From the NCBI GenBank assembly GCA_030430495.1, contig JAUIKM010000013.1:62001-126000 (forward strand): a stretch of DNA of 64,000 nucleotides. Reading direction: 5' to 3'. Below are positions 49,114 through 56,077 of the stretch, in pieces (the first letter of the stretch is position 1; the number at the start of each line of letters is the position of its first letter). The notes under the pieces were generated by a model. The model was given only the letters and a program-made list of their open reading frames with translations, was not told the origin of the DNA and ran no database searches. The translations under genes and the position numbers were made by a program. Source of the stretch: a bacterium. GTDB lineage: Bacteria; Bacteroidota; Ignavibacteria; Kapaibacteriales; UBA7675.

Positions 49114-51399
49114 TCATTGCCGCGCTCCCCGCGCAACTATTTCATTCAGGACGGCATCCACCTGCTCGTCGCTGAGTCGGTCGATATCATCGGGCCGCAA
49201 CGTCGCAAGATCAATTCCGGCCGGCGGCGCGGCGGAATCTTCCCTCGGCGCAAGCAGCTGCCGCGCCAGGGCCCGCGGCGTTTCAAACTCCCAGGCGGCG
49301 TCGGATGAGAGTCGGACGTCAAATCGTTCGGAGGCATCGCCCAGCAGGCGCTGCGTCGTGAGCGAGTCCAGACCGATGCGCTGCCAGCTTGCCGCGGCAA
49401 AACCGACGCCGGGCTCCAGCTGCAGTTCGCGTTCCAGCCACGCGCGCATCCATGCCAGAATCATTGCTTCGTCGACTTCACCCGAGTCGTTTTGGCTTGC
49501 CTTCTTGTTTGTCACTGCGAGCGAAACTTCAGGTTTGCCGTTCAGGCCATTCCGGATCGCGCCGGAAGCGCCGTTTGCGGCAGCGCCGCCTTTGTTTTTT
49601 GCGTGCCCGTTTGCGGCCGGCGGCGACATCAGGTCGTCGGCGGCGGTCAGTGTGCCGTCCCGCCAGGCGGCGCGCGTGGCGCTGCGCTGCAACTTGCCGC
49701 TCGAGGTTTTGGGCAGCGCGTTGGGACGCAGCAGCGCGATGTCGTGCAGACGAATTTCAAACTCGGCGGCGACGGCGGCGGCAACGGCCTCGCGCAGTTC
49801 GGCGGGCGTCACGGAGCGAAGTGCGCTGCGCCGCACTTCAAGTGCCAGGCAGACGGCTTCGCCGGCATCCGTGCGGACGGAAAAGGCGGCGCAGGCGTCC
49901 GCCTTCAGCGCGGGGTGTGCGCGTACCGCGCAGCGCTCCAGGTCCTGCGGATAGAGGTTGCGGCCCCGCACGATCAGCAAATCTTTCATGCGCCCGGTCA
50001 CGAACAACTCGCCGCCGCTGAGGAATCCCAGGTCGCCCGTGCGCATCCAGCCGCCCTGATCCGCGGAGTTGTTGTCGGCCGTCGCGGCGTCAAACTGTAA
50101 GGCGGCGGCCACCGGATTCTGCCAGTAGCCTGCGGCGACAATCTTACCGCGCACCCAGATTTCACCGATGGCGTCTTCACCGAGTCGGCGCTGCGAGCGC
50201 GGATCGACAACGGCAATCTCAGTGCCGACGTGGGAGCGGCCGCAGCCGACGACGGCGCGGGCGGCGGGATCAAAGGGTGCAACGAGTTCCAGCCTGTTCT
50301 GTTCGAGCGCCGCGGCGCGCAGGTGCAGCACGCGCGGCAGGTCGTCGCGCCCCGCCGCACTGACTTTCAGCGTGGCTTCGGCCAGGCCGTAGCCGGGGCA
50401 GAAGGCCTCGGCGCGGAAGCCGCCCGGCGCACATGCGCGGCTGAAATCTGTCAGGGTCCGCAGGTCGATCGGTTCGGAGCCGTTGACCGCCACGCGCCAG
50501 CCGCTCAGGTCGAGGCCGGCGATATCCGCCTCGTCGATGCGGGCGGCGCAGAGCGCGTAGGCAAAGTTGGGCGCGCAGCAGTGCGTGCCGCGGTAGGCGT
50601 GCATGGCGCGCAGCCAGCGCACCGGACGCTGCAGAAAATCGGCGTGGTGCATCAGGACGCAGGGCACGCCGACAAACGGCGCGGCCAGCACGCCGTAAAT
50701 CAGTCCCATGTCGTGGAAAACGGGCAGCCAACTGACAATCACGGAGTCGGCCGTGTGCCGCCAGCCGCGGTGCATGTCTTCGATGGTCCACACAAGATTG
50801 TCGTGACTGATGACGACGCCGCGCGGGTCCGAGGTGCTGCCGGAGGTATACTGCAGGTAAGCCGGATCGTCTTTCCGCGGCGGCGCCAGATATTCGAGGT
50901 CCGCGCCGTCAAAGCGCCGCGCATCTTCCGCGCGAATGAAGCGCAGACTATCCGGCGCGACTTCGCGCACCTGATCTTCGTACTGCGCAGGCGCCATAAC
51001 AAAGGCGGCATCCGCGTCCGCGATCATCAATTGCAGGCGCGCGGCCTTGCGGTTGCGGCGCGGCGGATACGCCGGCACGGCGATCATTCCCGCGAAGGCA
51101 CAGGCAAAAAAGGCCGTCACAAAGTCGGGACCGGCGGGATGCAGGATGAGAACGCGCGCGCCGCGGCGCTCCAGCGAATTCAGCAGCGCCGCCATGGCAG
51201 CCACGCGGCGGCTCAGCTGCGCATAGGTCAGATGCAAATACTCTTCCTCCCCGTCGCGCAGAAAGCGATAAGCTATCGCGTCAGGCGTTTCCCGGGCGCG
51301 AAACAGCAGAGCCTCGCAGATGGTCGCAAAACGCGGCGCATCGAACGAGGAATCGGAAGAGAGGTCCGGTTGACGTAGCTGTGGAGTTGCGGAGATCAT
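49114..51399 (-). CDS. Fatty acyl-AMP ligase fused to an acyl carrier protein (FAAL-ACP)
   Basis: 761 aa. ATG at 51399 (MISATPQLRQPDL) follows AGGTGA. The adenylation domain fills about 1-590: YLQYTSGSTSDPRGVVISHDNL, the FAAL-typical SWLPVFHDMGLIYG, PGYGLAEATLKVS, GWMRTGDLGFL and LPKTSSGKLQRS. A flexible linker rich in Asn and Gly follows, then an ACP with GLDSLTTQRL (Ser near 677). FAALs adenylate a free fatty acid and load it on a carrier, here in cis, to start a lipopeptide. The next gene begins 115 bases downstream with another carrier and a C domain, which fits lipoinitiation. It is the first gene after a 596-base gap and probably starts the operon. The linker contains a copy of the GACAAACAAGA element. 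Confidence 0.94.
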   Translation of the reverse strand: MISATPQLRQPDLSSDSSFDAPRFATICEALLFRARETPDAIAYRFLRDGEEEYLHLTYAQLSRRVAAMAALLNSLERRGARVLILHPAGPDFVTAFFACAFAGMIAVPAYPPRRNRKAARLQLMIADADAAFVMAPAQYEDQVREVAPDSLRFIRAEDARRFDGADLEYLAPPRKDDPAYLQYTSGSTSDPRGVVISHDNLVWTIEDMHRGWRHTADSVIVSWLPVFHDMGLIYGVLAAPFVGVPCVLMHHADFLQRPVRWLRAMHAYRGTHCCAPNFAYALCAARIDEADIAGLDLSGWRVAVNGSEPIDLRTLTDFSRACAPGGFRAEAFCPGYGLAEATLKVSAAGRDDLPRVLHLRAAALEQNRLELVAPFDPAARAVVGCGRSHVGTEIAVVDPRSQRRLGEDAIGEIWVRGKIVAAGYWQNPVAAALQFDAATADNNSADQGGWMRTGDLGFLSGGELFVTGRMKDLLIVRGRNLYPQDLERCAVRAHPALKADACAAFSVRTDAGEAVCLALEVRRSALRSVTPAELREAVAAAVAAEFEIRLHDIALLRPNALPKTSSGKLQRSATRAAWRDGTLTAADDLMSPPAANGHAKNKGGAAANGASGAIRNGLNGKPEVSLAVTNKKASQNDSGEVDEAMILAWMRAWLERELQLEPGVGFAAASWQRIGLDSLTTQRLLGDASERFDVRLSSDAAWEFETPRALARQLLAPREDSAAPPAGIDLATLRPDDIDRLSDEQVDAVLNEIVARGARQ
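49502..49521 (-). repeat. Dispersed short element, copy 3
   Basis: On the minus strand it reads CTCGCAGTGACAAACAAGAA, in frame (VTNKK) in the linker between the FAAL domain and its ACP. Confidence 0.55.
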
Positions 51400-51550
51400 T
51401 CATCACCTGTGCATCGTCGCCTTCAACATTGCGGAAGGACTGCGCCGCGGGAACTTCCCGCCGCTCTTTCCAGCCCGGCGCCTGACGAACGGCTTTCAAT
51501 GGTGTAACGCAGAAGCTCGCAAGATCGACATTGGAGTTTTCAGTTCAAAG

Positions 51551-51576
51551 CGGGCGTCGCCGAAGGCGTTCGCCCG
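51551..51576. promoter_or_regulatory. Nested inverted repeat in the FAAL upstream region
   Basis: CGGGCG pairs with CGCCCG, and an inner GCC pairs with GGC around GAA. On the plus strand it is followed by AATTTTG. Relative to the minus-strand FAAL gene it would be in the 5' leader if transcription starts further right. Its function is unknown. Confidence 0.45.
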
Positions 51577-51935
51577 AATTTTGTGCGAGTCACTCGCGAG
51601 CTGGTGTTGAGTTAACCGTGCATCGTGCTATTCTGTTGAAGGACCTGGTTTGGACTGTACGTTTGATCGCCGGGCGAACGCTGGCAGCGCCAGTGGGACG
51701 CCGAGGCGAAGCAAGCCGTTCATCGAAAGACGCGAGACCCTGTGCACGCTTCTGAAACTGGCCGGAAGTCGCGGAGCAGTGTTCGGTTCTTGGATTGGCC
51801 GGCAGCTTGCACGTACCTGGTTGCGCTGATTTTTGATGTTTGAAATTTAGAGCGTTAAATGTAAATCGGGGTGCACGGGACCGACTTCACGCTGCGAAGA
51901 TAGTGAAAATCGCGTTAAATGACTGATGCGCGCGC

Positions 51936-51981
51936 AAAAAAATATGGCCTGCGGCGCCGCGCGTTCCGCCCGCGGCGCGGC
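51936..51981 (-). terminator. Possible terminator after the ABC exporter gene
   Basis: Minus strand: GCCGCGC pairs with GCGCGGC across a 12-base loop, and a seven-T run follows 14 bases later, starting just after the ABC stop. The distance between stem and T-run is long, so this is only a candidate. Confidence 0.35.
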
Positions 51982-51995
51982 ATCCCTGGCAGACG

Positions 51996-53870
51996 TCAGC
52001 GGTATCCGCGCGCCTGCAGTTCAAACAACTCGGCGTAGCGGCCGCCCAGCTTCAGCAATTCCTCGTGTGAACCCACCTCCCGCACCCTGCCGCGGTCCAG
52101 CACCAAAATGCGGTCGGCCATGCGCACCGTGGAAAAACGGTGCGAAATCAGTACGGCGGTTTTGTCGCGCGTCAGCTGACTGAAACGCACGAAGACGTCG
52201 TGCTCGGCGCGTGCGTCCAGCGCGGCCGTCGGCTCATCCAGAATCAACACGGACGCATCGCGCATGTAGGCGCGCCCCAGCGCAATTTTTTGCCACTGAC
52301 CGCCGGAGAGGTCGACGCCATTGGCAAAACGCCGGCCGATCATCTGTTCGTATTTGTCGGGCAGGTTTTCCACCACTTCATCGGCCAGGCTCATGGCGGC
52401 GGCGCGGCGGACGCGCGGGTCGTCTTCGCGTTCGTCGATGCGGCCGACGGCGATGTTCAGCCCGGCGGTCATCTGGAAACGCACAAAGTCCTGAAAAATC
52501 ACGCCGATTTCGCGGCGCAGTTCGCCCGGATCGTAGTCGCGCAGATCGCGACCCTCGAGTAGAATTCGCCCTTCGTCGGGGTCGTACAGGCGCGCCAGCA
52601 GCTTGACCAGCGTCGTTTTGCCCGCTCCGTTCTCCCCCACCAGCGCCAGTTTTTCGCCCGCGCGCAGGTGGAAACTGACGTTGCGCACGGCCCAGACCTG
52701 GCTGTTGTGATAGCGAAAACCGACGTTCTCAAAGCGAAAACCGTCGACGATCCTGGACGGAAACGGCAGCGGTGCGTCCGGCCGTTTTATTTGCGGTTCG
52801 ATGTCGAAAAAGTCAAAAAAGTCTTTCAGATACAGCGCCTGCTCGGCCACGCGTGAGAAGCGATTCAGAAAGCTGTCGAGCAGCGAGCGCATGCGGTTGA
52901 ACGAGCCCGCCAGAAAAGTCAGGTCGCCGATGGTCAGCGCGCCCGCCACCGTCTCCAGCACAATCATCACATATGCGCCGTAATATCCGACCGATCCAAC
53001 GCCGGCAAAGACGGCGCCCCAGGCGGCGCGGCGGACGGCCACGGTGCGATTGGCCTCGTAGTAGCGGTCCGACAGCGCTTTGAACCGCTCGCTCAGAAAT
53101 CCCGCCAGGCCGAACATCTTGATTTCCTTGGCCGTTTCATCGCTCGCGCCGGTGTAGCGCAGGTAATCCAGCTCCCGCCGCTCCGGCGTCAGGCCGTGCA
53201 CCAGCGAATAACTGCGCTCGTTGAAATGCGACTCCCCCAGGAAGGCCGGAATAACGGCCACGGCCAACAGCAGAATCAGCCAGGGATTGTAGGCCGCCAG
53301 ACCGCCGGCCAGGAAAAGCATCGAAATCAGATCCTGCACCTGACTGAGCAATTGCGAAAGCAGGATCGTGCGGCTCAGCGTCTGCCGCCGCGCGCGCGCC
53401 ATCTTGTCGTAAAAGTCCGAATCCTCAAACTGCGTCAGGTCCAGGCTGCCGGCGTGCTGCATCATGCGCACGGAGGTGACGTTCGCAAACTGATCGCCCA
53501 TCAGCCCGTCAAGCAGCGCCGTCAGGCGGTTGATCCCGTCGGACGTGACGGCCAGCCCGAACTCGATGCCCAGATAGATCCAGACCTGGTCGAGCGCCAC
53601 GTCCGGCCACAAACCCGCCTGCAGAATAACCTCGTCGATGATCAGTTTGCCGACGTAGAGCATCGCCAGCGGAATCGCACCGGCGGCCAGACGCAGCAGC
53701 ATGGAGGCGAGCATCATGCCGGGGCTGATTTCCCAGACCATTTTGAGAAATCGCGGCAGGTTGGTCAAGGCGCGAAAGCGGTCGCGCAGCGACATTACCT
53801 CCCCGGACGGGACCTGCCCCGGCAGCGGATTGCGCGGCGGACGGATTTGGCGCAGCAGATTCCTGAGCAT
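51996..53870 (-). CDS. Type-1 ABC exporter, fused transmembrane and ATPase domains
   Basis: 624 aa from ATG at 53870 (MLRNLLRQIRPPRNPLPG), which has GGAG five bases upstream; a GTG at 53930 in the same frame lacks a ribosome site. The N-terminal half has several hydrophobic segments (for example MMLASMLLRLAAGAIPLAML, LILLLAVAVIPAFL, VGYYGAYVMIVLETVAGAL). The C-terminal ATPase is complete: Walker A GENGAGKTT, Q-loop IFQDF, signature LSGGQ, Walker B VLILDEPTAALD, H-loop LISHRFS. Such half-transporters work as dimers. Beside a lipopeptide cluster it is a natural candidate for product export and self-protection. It could equally serve the two small secreted-type proteins upstream, although these carry their own signal peptides. 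It holds no C39 peptidase domain. Confidence 0.93.
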   Translation of the reverse strand: MLRNLLRQIRPPRNPLPGQVPSGEVMSLRDRFRALTNLPRFLKMVWEISPGMMLASMLLRLAAGAIPLAMLYVGKLIIDEVILQAGLWPDVALDQVWIYLGIEFGLAVTSDGINRLTALLDGLMGDQFANVTSVRMMQHAGSLDLTQFEDSDFYDKMARARRQTLSRTILLSQLLSQVQDLISMLFLAGGLAAYNPWLILLLAVAVIPAFLGESHFNERSYSLVHGLTPERRELDYLRYTGASDETAKEIKMFGLAGFLSERFKALSDRYYEANRTVAVRRAAWGAVFAGVGSVGYYGAYVMIVLETVAGALTIGDLTFLAGSFNRMRSLLDSFLNRFSRVAEQALYLKDFFDFFDIEPQIKRPDAPLPFPSRIVDGFRFENVGFRYHNSQVWAVRNVSFHLRAGEKLALVGENGAGKTTLVKLLARLYDPDEGRILLEGRDLRDYDPGELRREIGVIFQDFVRFQMTAGLNIAVGRIDEREDDPRVRRAAAMSLADEVVENLPDKYEQMIGRRFANGVDLSGGQWQKIALGRAYMRDASVLILDEPTAALDARAEHDVFVRFSQLTRDKTAVLISHRFSTVRMADRILVLDRGRVREVGSHEELLKLGGRYAELFELQARGYR

Positions 53871-54380
53871 GCATTCTCCGGACTGTAAAATGGACCTCCC
53901 TTGACGAGCAACACCCATTTGGATTTGCACCGGGTTGTCAGGCCCGCGCCGCCGGGTGGACGCCAGGTCTCAAAGGCTCATGTTGAGCGCTAGTTATGCA
54001 ACCATTTGGTTGCGCATTTTAAGGTACGACGCCCGCGAACAGCGGCGTCAAACGACTGTGCGCCCGTGGCGGCAAAACACAAAACGGACCCGGAAGCCTC
54101 GCTCCCGCAACGCGGCGACCGGCAAGAGGCAAAAGCAAGCTGCAAATGCAGCGAAGCGCTCAAACAAGCAAGCTGTGAAACAGCGAAGCGATCAAGACGT
54201 CGGAAGTAAGTTGTTTGCTGCATTTCGAACAAATGTGTTTAAGTCCTGATCCGGTGTGTTAAACACAACAGGCCCGTGCAAAAACATATGCACAGGCCCG
54301 CACTGCGGATGAACAGATTTTTGTAGCGCGACCGAATTAACGGGCGCCGCGTTTAAGTCAAACGCAGGTAATCGGCAACG
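53871..54380. other. Intergenic region with stem-loops, upstream of the ABC gene
   Basis: 510 bases without a supported gene. Features seen: an inverted repeat GCAACC-ATTT-GGTTGC (53998-54013) followed by TTTT on the plus strand; two tandem stem-loop repeats (54133-54196); a palindrome GTGTTAAACAC (54261-54271); and a small hairpin GCGTTT-AAGTC-AAACGC (54349-54365) just after the stop of the secreted-protein gene. A plus-strand open frame over 53935-54249 is Arg/Lys-rich and is not believed. Confidence 0.5.
54133..54196. repeat. Two tandem stem-loop repeats with compensatory changes
   Basis: Two copies of about 31 bases share AAGCAAGCTG...CAGCGAAGCG.TCAA. The first can fold GCTGCA-AA-TGCAGC, the second GCTGT-GAA-ACAGC. 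The bases that differ keep both stems paired, which suggests selection for structure. Confidence 0.6.
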
Positions 54381-54878
54381 TTATTGCACGGTCAGAGTCA
54401 GGGTCGAACCCGCTTTGAGATACAGAAGCTTCGTACCGTTGTGGAAGTTAACGCGCTCGCGCAGCGTGTATTCATTGGTGCCGACCGGCCAGGCATCAAC
54501 AACGCCGTCCAGCGTCAGGTCCCTGTCGCGCTCATACGTTTCGCCGTCAACCGTCACATTGGACGGCAGCGAAATTTCAACGTCAAGCGAACCGCCGGTA
54601 TTCGGGGTAATCGTAACGTCGCCCGTCAGCGTGCCGGCGAGGCCGAGCGTGACGGTCGGAGTAAACGTGGCAAGCTGGCTGGTGATTTCAAAATCGCCCA
54701 GACCGCGCTCCTGGCACACCACATCACAGAAATAGCCGCCGGGCGTAAAAGGATCGCCGTTTTGTTTAAACAAAGGTGAACTGGACGATCCTGTACCCTG
54801 GGCGGCAAAGGCCGCAACAGCAACAAACACTACCGCAAATGTCGCGGCAACGGACGAGAACAGTTTAAAACGAGGCAT
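54381..54878 (-). CDS. Small secreted protein, paralogue 2
   Basis: 165 aa from ATG at 54878 (MPRFKLFSSV), with GGAG eight bases upstream; the frame opens earlier, at 54941, without support. The N-terminus is a classical signal peptide: basic start, hydrophobic core (VAATFAVVFVAVAAFAA), likely cut after AFAA. The mature part has a CDVVC motif, then a Thr/Gly-rich, probably beta-strand-rich region. The last 70 residues are shared with the next gene: DVEISLPSN, LDGVVDAWPVGTNEYTLR, and the C-terminal LTLTVQ. I do not recognise the family. A soluble periplasmic or extracellular protein is likely. It sits between the ABC exporter and the protease-nuclease gene; no function can be assigned. Confidence 0.85.
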   Translation of the reverse strand: MPRFKLFSSVAATFAVVFVAVAAFAAQGTGSSSSPLFKQNGDPFTPGGYFCDVVCQERGLGDFEITSQLATFTPTVTLGLAGTLTGDVTITPNTGGSLDVEISLPSNVTVDGETYERDRDLTLDGVVDAWPVGTNEYTLRERVNFHNGTKLLYLKAGSTLTLTVQ

Positions 54879-54920
54879 GAGATAACTCCAGTAATTACAG
54901 AGATAAAAAAGGAATGATGG

Positions 54921-54951
54921 ATTATCGCGGCAGGACAACAACGTGTGGCAA
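54921..54951 (-). promoter_or_regulatory. Possible sigma-70 promoter of the paralogue 2 gene
   Basis: On the minus strand TTGCCA is followed after 19 bases by GATAAT, about 45 bases before the ATG. The spacing is slightly long. No other promoter-like pair was clearer. Confidence 0.3.
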
Positions 54952-55007
54952 TGGCGGTGTCTGCATCGCCGCGCGCATAGCAGACGTTTAACAGCAGTTT
55001 AATACAA

Positions 55008-55083
55008 GCCGGCCGCATACGAACGTACGCTCCGCATTGCGGCCGGCGTTTAACTTCACATTTTAACATGCCGCAATGCGGCA
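55008..55083 (-). terminator. Two stacked hairpins after the paralogue 1 gene
   Basis: A small stem TGCCGC-AAT-GCGGCA (55069-55083) starts 13 bases after the stop. A perfect 10-base stem GCCGGCCGCA / TGCGGCCGGC (55008-55017 with 55038-55047) follows, then TTGTATT on the minus strand. The CCGCATTGCGG sequence occurs in both, in opposite orientation, so alternative pairing is possible. Terminator function is likely but no long T-run is present. Confidence 0.5.
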
Positions 55084-55095
55084 CATGTGAAATGT

Positions 55096-55584
55096 TTACT
55101 GCACAGTCAGGCTCAGTTTAGCGCCTGCGTCGATGTGCAGGGTTTCAACTCCGTCAGTGTATTCAACCGTGTTGCGCAGCGTGTATTCGTTGGTACCGAC
55201 GGGCCAGGAATCGACCTCGCCGTCCAGAATAACATCGCCCTGACGCTGGTAGTTAATACCGTCAATCTGCAGGTTGGAAGGCAGCGTGATTTCAACATCG
55301 TACGTACCGCCGCCGTTCTGCGTAAGATTAACACGACCGTCCAAACCGGCGGTCAGGCCAAGCTGGCCATTGTTCCAATGCAGATTTTGCGAGGTAATTC
55401 TCCAGACGAGCGGACCATCTTCAATGCAATCGACATAACACTGCGGCAGACCGTCAGTGCGCTGCTGGCCCAGTTCATCATAAACCTGAGCGGTGGAGTT
55501 GCCCACGCCATGGGCGGCAAAGAGGGTTCCAATAGTAACAACGGTACAGGCCAGAGCCATCAAGGCAAGTTTAATGCGTGACAT
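55096..55584 (-). CDS. Small secreted protein, paralogue 1
   Basis: 162 aa from ATG at 55584 (MSRIKLALMALACTVV), with AAGGGCG just upstream. A signal peptide is evident, cut probably after LFAA. The mature protein has CYVDC near its start, matching CDVVC of the neighbour, and ITSQ follows in both. The C-terminal 70 residues align closely with paralogue 2 (DVEITLPSN, LDGEVDSWPVGTNEYTLR, LSLTVQ), while the middle has diverged. It is a tandem duplicate of an unrecognised secreted family. The two conserved cysteines could form a disulfide or bind metal, but nothing else points to a function. Confidence 0.85.
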   Translation of the reverse strand: MSRIKLALMALACTVVTIGTLFAAHGVGNSTAQVYDELGQQRTDGLPQCYVDCIEDGPLVWRITSQNLHWNNGQLGLTAGLDGRVNLTQNGGGTYDVEITLPSNLQIDGINYQRQGDVILDGEVDSWPVGTNEYTLRNTVEYTDGVETLHIDAGAKLSLTVQ

Positions 55585-56077
55585 AATCAACGCCCTTAAT
55601 AAAGTGGTAAAGTGGAAAAAGTGTTAAGCGAACCGCTGTGGGGCCGGCCGGCTGCTTAACGTGGATAGAACTACATGGGAAAGTTTGAATGTTGCAGCGG
55701 TCAAATCACTTTTGACAATGAGACCGCGGTCAATGGTAGTTATTGAGGTTTCCGCCGGAGGGCGGCTACTTCACATTCAAACCGGGATGCGGACATCCGG
55801 CCGGACATGATCGTGTTACCGGCTGGTGCGCAGCATCAAAGTCAATGCTCGCGAGGCAATTAACATCAGTATTGGGAATGTTCATTATCGGTGATGGGCG
55901 TATGCCGATGTTGAACGCCGTCAATCAAGCAAAATTACTTCTCTCATGCAAGTTAAATTTTTGTAACCCGCCTATTTTTTACGTAAGGGTGAAAAAGAGA
56001 CAAATTTTTACACCAAAGCCGGATCGGAGTGTTTTAACATCCGACCCGGCTTTTGATTCTCTTCCCCGCCGCATGCC
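55585..56077. other. Intergenic region with a terminator
   Basis: 493 bases without a supported gene. The right end holds a strong terminator hairpin (56015-56054). A palindrome TCCGGCCGGA lies near 55796. The left end should contain the promoter of the paralogue 1 gene, but no clear -35/-10 was identified. Confidence 0.5.
56015..56054. terminator. Strong stem-loop terminator after the protease-nuclease gene
   Basis: AAAGCCGG-A-TCGGA pairs with TCCGA-C-CCGGCTTT across a 10-base loop, only 24 bases after the stop of the minus-strand gene. A-rich and T-rich flanks make it potentially bidirectional. Confidence 0.75.

Larger units (their letters stand above)
51400..51995. other. Intergenic region upstream of the FAAL gene
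   Basis: These 596 bases hold no supported gene and are noticeably more AT-rich than the genes. They are the likely promoter region of the long synthetase operon, but no clear sigma-70 pair was found. Visible structures are a strong nested hairpin at 51551-51576 (CGGGCG...CGCCCG around GCC-GAA-GGC), a direct repeat ATTTAACGC (minus strand) near 51850 and 51914, and a dyad CGACTTCAC...GTGAAAATCG at 51882-51912 that could be a regulator site. Confidence 0.5.

Noticed and set aside
51551-51576. Hairpin followed by TTTT as a terminator
   Set aside because: The T-run is on the plus strand, where no gene ends; kept only as a structural element.
53871-53930. Longer start for the ABC exporter (GTG at 53930)
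   Set aside because: No ribosome site; the ATG at 53870 has a well-placed GGAG.
53935-54249. Small Lys/Arg-rich plus-strand frame in the ABC upstream gap
   Set aside because: Its repetitive sequence simply reflects the tandem stem-loop repeats; no ribosome site and no conserved pattern.
54921-55584. Bacteriocin or microcin precursors
   Set aside because: The two small proteins are too long, have ordinary signal peptides and no double-glycine leader or modification genes nearby.
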